A DNA stretch of 12,644 nucleotides from an uncultured beta proteobacterium (GCA_903840825.1 CAIMHL010000615.1:1-12644), one strand, 5' to 3'. Positions 1 through 6,973 are shown, counted from the stretch's first letter. Notes: a model not told the origin generated them from the letters alone. Numbers and translations: made by a program.

Positions 1-179
1 AGCAAAAAACCCAACCGGACGGTCTGGCCATTGTGATGGAGGCCAGTCACTTTTGCATGGGCTGGCGTGGCGTGAAGGATATGGACAGCAAGATGATCAA
101 CTCGGTCATGCGCGGCAGTTTCCTCAAAGACCCCAATCTCCGCCGAGAATTTTTGTCCCTGATTCCAAAGAAAGCCTGA
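1..179 (+). CDS. folE: GTP cyclohydrolase I, C-terminal fragment
   Basis: This is the last 58 codons of a gene that begins before the window; the reading frame starts at base 3 and ends at TGA 177-179. The visible product contains ASHFCMGWRGV, which fits the C-terminal core of GTP cyclohydrolase I. The Cys of that motif corresponds to the last zinc ligand of the family (Cys181 in E. coli FolE). It is followed by a helix and the ending SLIPKKA. The enzyme converts GTP to 7,8-dihydroneopterin triphosphate, the first step of tetrahydrofolate and pterin synthesis, in the cytoplasm. The HFCMGWRGV form instead of the commoner HLCM-ARGV is a variant I associate with beta-proteobacterial FolE; that is recollection. 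The BLUF gene starts 2 nt after the stop, so the two are probably co-transcribed. The N-terminal two thirds cannot be judged. Confidence 0.88.
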   Translation, partial: QKTQPDGLAIVMEASHFCMGWRGVKDMDSKMINSVMRGSFLKDPNLRREFLSLIPKKA

Positions 180-181
180 TC

Positions 182-604
182 ATGTTGGTACGTTTACTTT
201 ATGCCAGCCGCGCTATCGATACCAGTCCGGCCGCCATCGATGCCATCCTCTCGCAATCCCGTCAGTACAACCCCAGCAGCGGCATTACCGGTATTCTTTG
301 CTACGGCGGCGGTATCTTTCTTCAAGCGATTGAAGGTGGTCGCACCGCCATTAGCGAGCTTTATGGCCATATCCAGCGCGATACTCGCCATAAAGATGTC
401 GAGTTGCTCCAGTACGAAGAAATTGCCGAGCGGCGATTTGCCGGCTGGACGATGGGGGCGGTCAATATCTCCAAAATCAATGCCTCCATTTTGCTCAAAT
501 ACGCAGAAAAGCCTGAGCTCAACCCGTACTCCGTCTCTGGGAAAGTTTCCCTGGCTTTGCTCGAAGAGCTGATGGCCACTGCCTGCATTATTGGCCGATC
601 CTGA
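182..604 (+). CDS. BLUF-domain blue-light (FAD) sensor protein
   Basis: A 140-residue protein consisting essentially of one BLUF domain (residues 1-95) plus a short helical tail. BLUF domains bind FAD non-covalently and switch hydrogen bonding around a Gln and a Tyr on blue light. The key residues are present: Tyr7 (LLYAS), Asn30, Gln48 (FLQAIEG), Trp89 and Met91 (GWTMG). They match Tyr21, Asn45, Gln63, Trp104 and Met106 of AppA with nearly the same spacing. No effector domain (EAL, GGDEF, cyclase) is fused, so it would act through a partner protein. The frame stays open upstream into folE, but ATG 182 gives the standard domain start and lies 2 nt after the folE stop, suggesting translational coupling. 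The Shine-Dalgarno is weak (AAAG). The 3' end overlaps the earliest possible start of the next gene. The biological output is unknown. Confidence 0.93.
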   Translation: MLVRLLYASRAIDTSPAAIDAILSQSRQYNPSSGITGILCYGGGIFLQAIEGGRTAISELYGHIQRDTRHKDVELLQYEEIAERRFAGWTMGAVNISKINASILLKYAEKPELNPYSVSGKVSLALLEELMATACIIGRS

Positions 605-1499
605 GCGCGTGAAGGGGGCTACGCCGTTGAGCCCTCATGCGGAGGGAAAAAATAGCTGGTTGGTAGGATGTGATTTTTCGAGTCGCCCCACAGCTAAAAA
701 ACCTATTGTTATAGCCATTGGCACCTTATCTGGTGGGCGCGTCCAGCTATTGAAACTGGAGCGGTTAAATTCCCTCGATTTGTTTCTTGAGTGGTTGGTA
801 CTTCCCAAGGCTTGGATCGGCGCTTTTGACTTGCCCTTTGGCTTGCCCAGAGAACTGGTGCAAACACTGGGTTGGCCCCTCGGTTGGGCGGACTGCCTGG
901 AACACTATGCCTCTTTGAGCCGTGAAGAAATACGCGCCAAATTTGCTGCTTTTTGTAATGCCCGACCTGTGGGTGGCAAGTTTGCGCACCGTGCGACCGA
1001 TATTCCCGCAGGCTCCAGCCCTTCCATGAAATGGGTCAATCCTCCTGTGGCGTACATGCTGCATGCAGGGGTGCCGCTGCTCCTCAAAGCGGGTGTCAAC
1101 TTGGTGGGCTTGCATCCTGGCCATCAAGTTGAAAGTTCAGATTCTAAGGGTTCGGGTCGAGTAGCTGTGGAAGGCTATCCTGGCCTGTTGGCGCGGGAAA
1201 TTTTGCACAGCAGGAGTTACAAAAGTGACGACAAGGCCAAACAGACCCCCGAGTGACTGATCGCCAGAAAAGACCTGATTACGGCGCTAGAGCACGGTCA
1301 GACGCGTTTGAATTTGCGACTCAAGCTCACGCATGCCCAGCGTGATGTGCTGGTTGATGATGCCAGCGGCGATTCGCTGGATGCTGTTCTGTGCATGATT
1401 CAAGCGGCTTGGGCACAAACCCGTTACGCACACGGCGACCCTCGCTATGGCTTGCCTGCCCATATGGACCCGTTGGAGGGTTGGATCATCACGGTTTGA
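591..1499 (+). pseudogene. DUF429 protein (predicted RNase H-fold nuclease) interrupted by an in-frame TGA
   Basis: Residues from TTG 591 to TGA 1254-1256 (221 aa) and from 1257 to TGA 1497-1499 (80 codons) lie in the same frame. Together they read as one DUF429-type protein of about 300 aa. The N-terminal part has LVGCDFSS and WIGAFDLPFGLP, acidic motifs compatible with an RNase H-like fold, then VEGYPGLLAREI and KQTPE. After the stop comes LIARKDLITALEHG, followed by DASGDSLDAVLCMIQAAWA. That last conserved acidic helix would be lost in a truncated product. The TGA probably replaces an arginine CGA or similar codon by one substitution; no base is gained or lost. The start is uncertain. TTG 591 overlaps the BLUF gene by 14 bp and has no good ribosome site; TTG 627 has AAGGGGG (612-618) 8 nt upstream; GTG 609 and TTG 660 are also possible. 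The family's biochemical role is not established. Confidence 0.75.
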
Positions 1500-2322
1500 T
1501 CAGGGCGTTTTCAATTTGCACGGCAATTTGTTGAATAGCCAGCGCGGCCGGGCTGCCAGGCAGGGTTTTCATCAGCAGCTGGCGCCGCATGACGGCCTGG
1601 CGTACATAGGGGTCAGCAGGAATCTCGCCGGTGTAAATCAACCGGATGGCTTGGCTGAGTTCGGGCTTGACATAACGGTCCAACACTTGTTGCAGCTGGG
1701 TCGTGACGATGCGACCGTCACCCTGGCGTGCAGTCTGGTTCACCACGATCCTGATCTTCTTGCGCCCTTGCTGTTTGGCCAGCATCTTGATGGTGGCGTA
1801 GGCGTCTGTGAGCGAGGTGGGCTCTTGCGTCACCAAGACCATTACTTCTGCGGCGATAGAGACGGCGAAGAGAACCACTTCGGAAAGTCCGGCGCCGGTG
1901 TCCATCAAAACAATGTCGTATGCGGAGGTCAGGGTACGGATTGTTTTCAGGTAATTTTCGCGCAATTCTTCGGCGAGACGCGCGTATTCCACCCGGGCAG
2001 ATCCTGCCAGCAGCACATCAAAACCGCCGGGGGCTTCAATAATGGCCTCTTCAATGTTGACTTTTCCTGCGAAGACATCATGCAGCGTGAACTTGGGGTC
2101 CAGGTTAAGCACCACGTCCAGGTTGGCGAGCCCGAGGTCAAAATCCAGTACCAGCACCCGAAGTCCCAGTTTGGCTAATGCGGCGGCCAAGTTGGCCGAG
2201 AAAAACGTTTTGCCAACGCCCCCCTTTCCGCTGGTCACAGCAAATACCTTGCTCAGAGGCTTGACCTTATGTGGCGAAGTTTCCACCTGATCCTGACCGA
2301 TTTGCATGATGTTGCTCACCAT
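1489..2322 (-). CDS. MinD/ParA-family ATPase, FlhG (FleN/YlxH)-like
   Basis: A 277-residue SIMIBI P-loop ATPase. It shows a deviant Walker A SGKGGVGKT (31-39, with the signature Lys33 and Lys38), a switch I DFDLGLANLD (60-69) and a Walker B DIVLMDTGAG (136-145, Asp141). EPTSLTDAYATIKML (167-181) is the form seen in FlhG/FleN rather than in MinD or plasmid ParA. FlhG proteins control flagellar number and position with the SRP-like GTPase FlhF, and MinD relatives act at the membrane. The N-terminus has only a faint trace (QDQVE) of the DQAxxLR activator motif of FlhG. No flhF, flagellar, minC, minE or parB gene is adjacent, so the process it serves is open. ATG 2320-2322 is preceded by a weak GGA; ATG 2305 is an alternative. 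Its last 11 bases overlap the end of the DUF429 gene tail to tail. Confidence 0.88.
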   Translation of the reverse strand: MVSNIMQIGQDQVETSPHKVKPLSKVFAVTSGKGGVGKTFFSANLAAALAKLGLRVLVLDFDLGLANLDVVLNLDPKFTLHDVFAGKVNIEEAIIEAPGGFDVLLAGSARVEYARLAEELRENYLKTIRTLTSAYDIVLMDTGAGLSEVVLFAVSIAAEVMVLVTQEPTSLTDAYATIKMLAKQQGRKKIRIVVNQTARQGDGRIVTTQLQQVLDRYVKPELSQAIRLIYTGEIPADPYVRQAVMRRQLLMKTLPGSPAALAIQQIAVQIENALIKP

Positions 2323-2521
2323 TTTTTAATCCAGGTCATTCGGAATTTGCAAGGGTTGAGCGGTGAAAATGGGAGGTCAGAATGCACAAAATATCTAGGT
2401 TATGTAAGATAAAGTCTAGCAGCGACGTTTTTTCAGCGTGCTGAATGAAACGTGTATTTCTAGCCCATTAGTGGGCTTAAATCCCTGCAAACCCATAAAA
2501 GCTGGCTGTAGACTGCGCACC

Positions 2522-3016
2522 GTGATCAAACTTTTCTTTCTTGTACTGTGCCTGACAGGCATGAGCGCCCATAGCGCGGTGAACTTTGGGGGCGTGGTCT
2601 CTTATGTCACCGATGGCGACACCCTTTGGGTGCAGCCCGACCGGGGTGGATCTACACGAAAACTACGGATTCTGGGAATCGATGCGCCCGAAATCTGCCA
2701 AGCAGGCGGTGAGGCCTCGCGCAACGCACTGATTCAACTTGCCCTGAGGCAACGGGTGAACGTGACCGTCACCCGCCAGGATGTGTATGGCCGGGGACTG
2801 GCACGCATTCAATTGGGAAACCAGGATCTTGGTGCGCAAATGGTTAGTTCAGGTCAGGCCTGGTCCTATCGGTGGCAAAAAAGCCGGGGCCTCTACGCAA
2901 GGGAGCAGGCTTTTGCACAGCAATCGCAGCTGGGCGTATTTTCTGGTGGCCGTGCGCTCAATCCCAAAGACTTCAGACGGCGTCATGGCTCCTGTTACAG
3001 CGCCAAGCCGTCATAG
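2522..3016 (+). CDS. Secreted thermonuclease (staphylococcal nuclease-like, SNase fold)
   Basis: A 164-residue protein with an N-terminal signal peptide (IKLFFLVLCLTGMSAHSA, cleavage near residue 18-19) and one SNase domain (about 22-145). Catalytic and calcium-site features are visible: DGDT (Asp31, Asp33), LRILGIDAPE (Arg49, Asp54, Glu57) and YGRGLA (Arg91). These correspond to Asp19/21, Arg35, Asp40, Glu43 and Arg87 of S. aureus nuclease. The product should be an exported Ca2+-dependent endonuclease acting on DNA and RNA in the periplasm or outside the cell. GTG 2522 was chosen because it places the signal peptide at the very N-terminus. The frame is open back to GTG 2438 (28 more residues) with another GTG at 2471, and no start has a clear Shine-Dalgarno, so the start is tentative. 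It ends 9 nt from the end of the convergent MoeB-like gene with no terminator hairpin between them. Confidence 0.88.
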   Translation: MIKLFFLVLCLTGMSAHSAVNFGGVVSYVTDGDTLWVQPDRGGSTRKLRILGIDAPEICQAGGEASRNALIQLALRQRVNVTVTRQDVYGRGLARIQLGNQDLGAQMVSSGQAWSYRWQKSRGLYAREQAFAQQSQLGVFSGGRALNPKDFRRRHGSCYSAKPS

Positions 3017-3025
3017 TTTTAAATA

Positions 3026-3778
3026 TTAATGGGGTGTGCCACAGACGGGGCAGTTGGCGTGGCGTCCAATCCGCATTTCGGTGAACTCCATCCCCCGACC
3101 ATCGAGCATTAAAAGACGTCCGGTCAGGGGCCTGCCGGCACCGCTCAATAGTTTAAGTGCTTCGGCAGCCTGCATCGACCCGATGATGCCGACCAAGGGA
3201 GCAAACACGCCCATCGTGGCACACCGGGTTTCCTCAAAGGTAGTGTCAGGGGGGAATACGCAAGCGTAACAGGGCGAGCTTGCATCGCGCGGGTCGTAGA
3301 CGCAGACCTGCCCGTCAAACCGGATGGCAGCACCTGAAATGAGCGGTTTTTGATGTTTCACGCAGGCCGCATTGATGGCGTGACGTGTCGAAAAATTATC
3401 GCAACAGTCGATCACCACGTCGGTCTGCGCCACCAGTTCGTCGAGCAACGCGGCATCTGCCCGGGCGTTGATCGGGGTGACCAGCACATGTGGGTTGATG
3501 GCGTTAATTGCCGTTTGGGCTGAGAGCACTTTGGGGCTATCCACGCGGCTCATAGTGTGGGCAATCTGGCGCTGCAAATTGGTCATATCCACATGGTCGT
3601 GGTCCACGATGGTGATGTGGCCGACGCCGGCTGAACCCAGGTAAAGCGCCACCGGAGAGCCCAAGCCGCCCGCACCAATGATGAGTGCGTGGCTTGATGA
3701 GATTTTTTCCTGGCCCTCTATGCCAATTTCATTGAGCAAAATATGGCGCGAGTAGCGCAGGAGTTCGTCGTCCGTCAC
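3026..3778 (-). CDS. moeB: HesA/MoeB/ThiF-family adenylyltransferase (E1-like)
   Basis: A 250-residue single-domain E1-like enzyme. These proteins adenylate the C-terminal Gly-Gly of a ubiquitin-like sulfur carrier (MoaD for molybdopterin, ThiS for thiamine). Visible motifs are YSRHILL (Arg11), the nucleotide loop GAGGLG (35-40), VDHDHVDMTNLQRQ (58-71), Lys83, and CDNF (Asp127). The zinc-binding pairs are CYAC (170, 173) and CPVC (243, 246). GVFAPLVGIIGSMQA (190-204) resembles MoeB more than ThiF, but the sequence alone does not settle which carrier it serves, and no MoaD or ThiS gene is in view. There is no C-terminal rhodanese domain. The start codon is GTG at 3776-3778 with an AGAAGAG-type ribosome site just upstream. 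It lies 17 nt after the S41 protease stop, so it is probably the last gene of a gpmA-protease-moeB operon. There is no evident functional link to the other two. Confidence 0.92.
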   Translation of the reverse strand: MTDDELLRYSRHILLNEIGIEGQEKISSSHALIIGAGGLGSPVALYLGSAGVGHITIVDHDHVDMTNLQRQIAHTMSRVDSPKVLSAQTAINAINPHVLVTPINARADAALLDELVAQTDVVIDCCDNFSTRHAINAACVKHQKPLISGAAIRFDGQVCVYDPRDASSPCYACVFPPDTTFEETRCATMGVFAPLVGIIGSMQAAEALKLLSGAGRPLTGRLLMLDGRGMEFTEMRIGRHANCPVCGTPH

Positions 3779-3795
3779 GCTGTTTAACTCTTCTC

Positions 3796-5268
3796 TTACT
3801 CTTCTTTTTTCTCTTCTTTACGCTCGACCATCGTTTTGCTGACCATCACAGGTTGTCCTTTGAGCTGGTTGAGCGCCTGAATCAGCTGGAAGTCTTTCTC
3901 GGAGCCAAACTCAGGTGACTTGCGGTCTGCTAGAGGCTTTTTCATTTCTTCTTCAAGCTTTTTACGGGCTTCTTCGCGGGCTTTGTCGCGGGCTTCGTCT
4001 TTCTTTTCTTCACCCTGGCCGCTGTTCAAGTGTTTTTCAAGATCCGCTTCACGGGTGCGCAGTGCGGCAAACAAATTGCCCTCTTCGGTTTCATCAAGCA
4101 TGACATCAGGCACGATGCCCTTGGCCTGAATGGATTTGCCACTGGGCGTGAAATAACGGCTGGTCGTCAGTTTCAGCGCGGCGTTGGGGCAATTGTCCAT
4201 CCGGAAGGCGGCGTCCAGACAGACCGCCGTCTGCACCGAGCCTTTGCCAAAGGTCTGGTTGCCCAGTACTTTGGCCCGCTTGTGGTCTTGCAGCGCACCA
4301 GCCACAATTTCACTGGCCGAGGCAGAGCCCTCATTCACCAGCACCACCAAGGGCACATTTTTCAAAGCCCCTTTGGTGACTTCATTCAGGCGTTTCAAGT
4401 GGTCAATGCCGCCCCGGCGCTGGTAAAACTCTGGGGAGGCTTTGTAGGTGAATTTGCTCTCGGCCAATTGCCCGTTTGCCGAGACCACGGTTACATTTTC
4501 TGGCAAGAAGGCGGCTGAAATAGCCACGGCCGCATCCAGATAGCCGCCCGGATCGTTGCGCAAATCAAGCACCAAGCCTTTGAGCTTGGGTTCTTGCTTG
4601 TAGATTTCTTCCATTTTTCTCGCAAAGTCTTCAACCGTGCGTTCCTGGAACTGGCTCAGGCGAATCCAGGCATAGCCCGGCTCCATCACCTTACTGCGCA
4701 CGGATTGCGTCCGGATTTCTTCGCGCGTGATCGTGACGGGGAAGGTGCGGTTTTCGCTCTTGCGGAAAATACTCAGCAAGACCTTGGTGTTGGGTTCACC
4801 GCGCATGCGCTTGACGCCCTCGTTCAGGGTCAGGCCCTTCACGGGGGTGTCGTCAATTTTGACAATCAGGTCGTTCGGCTTCAGGCCAGCCCTGAAAGCG
4901 GGGGAGCCTTCGATGGGTGACACCACTTTGATAACGCCGTCTTCCTGTGAGATTTCAATGCCGACACCGACAAACTTGCCGGTGGTGCCTTCGTTGAACT
5001 CTTTAAGCGCTTTTTTATCCAGGTACTGAGAATGGGGGTCCAGACTCGACACCATGCCGGTGATGGCATCGGTGATGAGTTTTTTGTCATTAACCGGCTC
5101 AACGTAATTGCTTTTGATCATGCCAAACACGGCCGCCAACTGCTGCAGTTCCTCTAACGGCAAGGGTGCCATAGCGCCCCGGGCTACCGTTTGCAGTGAG
5201 ACCGTCGTCAAGGCGCCTGCCATCACACCTAATGAAATCCAACCAGCAATTTTCAATTTTTGAGCCAT
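3796..5268 (-). CDS. ctpA: S41-family C-terminal processing serine protease with PDZ domain
   Basis: A 490-residue periplasmic protease of the CtpA/Prc family, which degrades or trims proteins from their C-termini. An N-terminal hydrophobic segment (residues 7-30) is a signal or anchor. An N-terminal helical region carries SLDPHSQYLD (75-84), a PDZ domain spans about 95-185, and the peptidase core runs from about 195 to 395. The Ser-Lys(-Gln) catalytic set is visible: Ser317 in NEGSASASE, Lys342 in FGKGSVQT and Gln346. The 25-residue Ser-Lys spacing matches characterised members. The tail (about 405-450) is highly charged, rich in Glu and Lys and probably helical or coiled coil, ending in KEEKKEE; it may be an adaptor or substrate-access element. 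ATG 5266-5268 has AGGA upstream. A possible promoter of its own lies between it and gpmA. Partner lipoproteins (NlpI-like) are not in the window. Confidence 0.94.
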   Translation of the reverse strand: MAQKLKIAGWISLGVMAGALTTVSLQTVARGAMAPLPLEELQQLAAVFGMIKSNYVEPVNDKKLITDAITGMVSSLDPHSQYLDKKALKEFNEGTTGKFVGVGIEISQEDGVIKVVSPIEGSPAFRAGLKPNDLIVKIDDTPVKGLTLNEGVKRMRGEPNTKVLLSIFRKSENRTFPVTITREEIRTQSVRSKVMEPGYAWIRLSQFQERTVEDFARKMEEIYKQEPKLKGLVLDLRNDPGGYLDAAVAISAAFLPENVTVVSANGQLAESKFTYKASPEFYQRRGGIDHLKRLNEVTKGALKNVPLVVLVNEGSASASEIVAGALQDHKRAKVLGNQTFGKGSVQTAVCLDAAFRMDNCPNAALKLTTSRYFTPSGKSIQAKGIVPDVMLDETEEGNLFAALRTREADLEKHLNSGQGEEKKDEARDKAREEARKKLEEEMKKPLADRKSPEFGSEKDFQLIQALNQLKGQPVMVSKTMVERKEEKKEE

Positions 5269-5281
5269 AAATGTTCCTGTA

Positions 5282-5316
5282 CCAATTCAATATACACGCT
5301 TGGAGAGGGTTGTGAG
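5282..5316 (-). promoter_or_regulatory. Possible sigma-70-type promoter for the S41 protease gene
   Basis: On the minus strand CTCACA (complement of 5311-5316) and TATATT (complement of 5289-5294) are separated by 16 nt, 20-odd bases before the protease ATG. The -10 is good and the -35 is only moderate. The protease may therefore be expressed both from here and by read-through from gpmA. This is a by-eye prediction. Confidence 0.3.
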
Positions 5317-5335
5317 GAGGCAGTTCCCTAAATCC

Positions 5336-6079
5336 TCAAGATTTCCCTTGCGCGGCAACTGCAGCGGCGGCCTTGGCTGCCGCCTCGGCATCGCCCAGGT
5401 AGTAATGGCGAATTGGCTTCAGGTTGTCGTCGAGCTCATAGACCAAGGGAATCCCGTTGGGAATGTTGAGGTTCACAATGTCTGTTTCAGAGATGTTGTC
5501 CAAGTATTTGATCAAGGCCCTGATGGAGTTTCCGTGCGCCGCTACCACAATGCGTTTGCCCTTCAGTATGGCGGGCGCCAGCGCTTCATCCCAAAAGGGC
5601 AAGACGCGCGCCACCGTGTCTTTGAGGCACTCTGTTAAGGGAATTTGATCAGGCTGCAGCTTGGCATAACGGACATCAGCGCGCTCACAGCGGGGGTCTA
5701 AGGCCTCCAGCGCAGGCGGTGGTGTGTCGTAGCTGCGCCGCCAGATCAGCACCTGGTCGTCGCCATATTGTTTGGCCACTTCGGCTTTATTAAGCCCCTG
5801 CAAAGCGCCGTAATGGCGCTCATTGAGGCGCCAGTTGTTCACGACAGGCAGCCAGGTGCGGTCCATTTCGTCGAGCACATGCCACAAAGTGCGCGTAGCC
5901 CGCTTGAGCACGCTGGTGTAGGCCACATCAAAGTCATAGCCCTCTGCTTTGAGCAGGCGTCCCGCATCTTTGGCCTGCTCGATGCCGGTGTCGGTCAGGT
6001 CAACATCTGTCCAGCCGGTAAAACGGTTAGCAAGGTTCCAAGTGGACTCGCCGTGGCGAATGAGTACTAATTTATACAT
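5336..6079 (-). CDS. gpmA: 2,3-bisphosphoglycerate-dependent phosphoglycerate mutase
   Basis: A 247-residue cofactor-dependent phosphoglycerate mutase interconverting 3- and 2-phosphoglycerate in glycolysis and gluconeogenesis. The phospho-acceptor motif LIRHGES places the catalytic His9 with Arg8. Glu87 lies in LNERHYG and the second histidine is His182 in AAHGNS. These equal Arg10, His11, Glu89 and His184 of the E. coli enzyme. Length is normal for the family. The C-terminus ends in an Ala-rich tail (AEAAAKAAAAVAAQGKS), which is not needed for the fold. The start is ATG 6077-6079. No Shine-Dalgarno is visible; instead a terminator-like hairpin and T-run end about 8 nt before the ATG (separate entry). 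It is the first gene of a minus-strand cluster with the S41 protease (67-nt gap) and MoeB-like gene, and is divergent from the rhodanese-grxC genes. Confidence 0.97.
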   Translation of the reverse strand: MYKLVLIRHGESTWNLANRFTGWTDVDLTDTGIEQAKDAGRLLKAEGYDFDVAYTSVLKRATRTLWHVLDEMDRTWLPVVNNWRLNERHYGALQGLNKAEVAKQYGDDQVLIWRRSYDTPPPALEALDPRCERADVRYAKLQPDQIPLTECLKDTVARVLPFWDEALAPAILKGKRIVVAAHGNSIRALIKYLDNISETDIVNLNIPNGIPLVYELDDNLKPIRHYYLGDAEAAAKAAAAVAAQGKS

Positions 6080-6087
6080 GGTGATTC

Positions 6088-6122
6088 AAAAAGGGCAGGG
6101 CGAAGGGCCCTGCAATTGCAGG
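6088..6122 (-). promoter_or_regulatory. Terminator-like hairpin in the gpmA leader, with a competing palindrome
   Basis: Read on the minus strand, a 7-bp perfect GC-rich stem GCAGGGC/GCCCTGC (6107-6113 with 6095-6101, 5-nt loop) is followed by CC and TTTTT (6092-6088), 8 nt before the gpmA ATG. Just upstream, CCTGCAATTGCAGG (6109-6122) is a perfect 14-bp palindrome sharing the GCAGG arm, so the two hairpins exclude each other. This geometry resembles an attenuator (terminator versus anti-terminator), but no ligand-binding domain or leader peptide is evident. Confidence 0.4.
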
Positions 6123-6173
6123 ATTCAAGTCCGGTCAAATGGGGAGGTGTGAACAAGCGTAACACCTGTATTC

Positions 6174-6179
6174 TAAAAT
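6174..6179 (+). promoter_or_regulatory. Candidate -10 box of the rhodanese-grxC operon
   Basis: TAAAAT at 6174-6179, directly before GCC, has the form of a beta-proteobacterial -10 box and lies 37 nt before the chosen start of the rhodanese gene. The -35 region (around 6151-6156, GAACAA) is weak. The ATG made by this box at 6178 is therefore more likely promoter DNA than a start codon. Confidence 0.35.
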
Positions 6180-6216
6180 GCCGTATTTACGGTTGACTAT
6201 TTATAAGGATTCGATT

Positions 6217-6624
6217 TTGAAATTTATTTTGGATAACTGGGCGCTCATCAGCGTTGCACTGGCCTCTGGCGCCTTGTTGCTTTGGCCTGTACTCAAAAGC
6301 GCGACCGGCGGGTCCTTGACCGCTGAGGGTGCTGTGCAGTTGATCAACCGCGAAAAAGCGGTGGTGATTGACGTTTGCGAAGCCGCTGAATTTTCAGCAG
6401 CCCACGTGGGTGGTGCCAAAAATATTCCCTTGAGCCAGCTTGAAGACAAATTACCTGGCGCGGTCAAAAACAAAGCGCTGCCGGTTATTTTGGTCTGCCA
6501 GTCAGGTGCTCGCTCCGGGCGCGCGGTTGCTATTGCCAAAAAGCTGGGCTATGAGCAGGCCCAGTCACTGGGCGGCGGCCTGGGGGCTTGGAGAGCGGCC
6601 AATTTACCCATTGAAAAATCCTGA
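6217..6624 (+). CDS. Membrane-anchored single-domain rhodanese (YibN-like)
   Basis: A 135-residue protein with one N-terminal membrane helix (about residues 8-26) and a rhodanese domain (33-135). The catalytic loop CQSGARSG puts the sulfur-carrying cysteine at Cys94. The normally conserved DVR in the first half of the domain reads IDVCEAAEF here, with Cys54 in place of Arg. Such proteins carry sulfane sulfur; the position before grxC and secB matches E. coli yibN, whose role is poorly defined. The start is TTG 6217-6219 because AAGGA (6205-6209) lies 7 nt before it and the product then begins directly with the membrane segment (KFILDNWALI). An in-frame ATG at 6178 would add 13 polar residues and falls in the putative promoter. 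The stop is 11 nt before grxC, so the two form an operon. Confidence 0.92.
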   Translation: MKFILDNWALISVALASGALLLWPVLKSATGGSLTAEGAVQLINREKAVVIDVCEAAEFSAAHVGGAKNIPLSQLEDKLPGAVKNKALPVILVCQSGARSGRAVAIAKKLGYEQAQSLGGGLGAWRAANLPIEKS

Positions 6625-6635
6625 AAGAAAAAGCC

Positions 6636-6899
6636 ATGATGCAACCCGTCAAGATGTACACCACGGCCGTCTGCCCCTATTGCGTGCGCGCCAAGCAGAT
6701 TCTCAAAGCCAAAGGGGTTGAGCAGATCGAAGAAATTCGCATTGACACCAACCCTGAACAACGCGCCCTGATGATGGAGATCACGGGTCGTCGCACTGTG
6801 CCCCAAATTTTTATCGGCCAAACCCATGTGGGCGGCTGCGATGAGTTGATCGCGCTGGACGGGCAAGGTGGTTTGATCCCCTTGTTAAATGCCAGTTGA
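6636..6899 (+). CDS. grxC: Glutaredoxin 3
   Basis: An 87-residue dithiol glutaredoxin. It uses glutathione to reduce protein disulfides and mixed disulfides in the cytoplasm. The active site CPYC is at 13-16. TVPQIFI carries the cis-proline (Pro56), and GGCDEL (66-71) is the glutathione-binding turn; it also holds the extra cysteine seen in GrxC proteins. The start is either ATG 6636 or the next codon ATG 6639; GAAAGAAA upstream serves as a weak ribosome site for both. It follows the rhodanese by 11 nt and is followed by a separate leader with its own promoter and hairpin before secB. The order rhodanese-grxC-secB-gpsA is the same as in E. coli. Confidence 0.96.
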   Translation: MMQPVKMYTTAVCPYCVRAKQILKAKGVEQIEEIRIDTNPEQRALMMEITGRRTVPQIFIGQTHVGGCDELIALDGQGGLIPLLNAS

Positions 6900-6925
6900 T
6901 GCTCACTTTTAGATAAATGAGATGC

Positions 6926-6952
6926 TTGGGCCTGAATTTCACCTGAGATAAT
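6926..6952 (+). promoter_or_regulatory. Putative secB promoter
   Basis: TTGGGC (6926-6931) and GATAAT (6947-6952) are separated by 15 nt, slightly short for sigma-70. The -10 is followed by GCC, as in the candidate box before the rhodanese gene. Transcription would start near 6959, giving a leader of about 65 nt containing the hairpin at 6974-6999. Confidence 0.4.
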
Positions 6953-6973
6953 GCCCAACTGTTTAAGTCGTAT

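Noticed and set aside
53..181. N-terminal extension of the BLUF protein.
   Set aside because: It would overlap folE in another frame and adds residues not found in BLUF domains; ATG 182 fits the domain start.
1308..1499. A separate small gene after the DUF429 stop.
   Set aside because: It is in the same frame as the upstream part, continues the DUF429 domain and has no start signal of its own; it is the rest of the interrupted gene.
1447..2178. Long plus-strand open frame opposite the FlhG-like ATPase.
   Set aside because: It is the antisense shadow of a well-supported ATPase gene and shows no domain or start signal.
2438..2521. Upstream GTG start for the thermonuclease.
   Set aside because: It would bury the signal peptide behind 28 residues without similarity to anything recognisable; kept only as an alternative.
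4030..4518. Open frame on the plus strand opposite the S41 protease.
   Set aside because: Shadow of a gene with all catalytic motifs on the minus strand.
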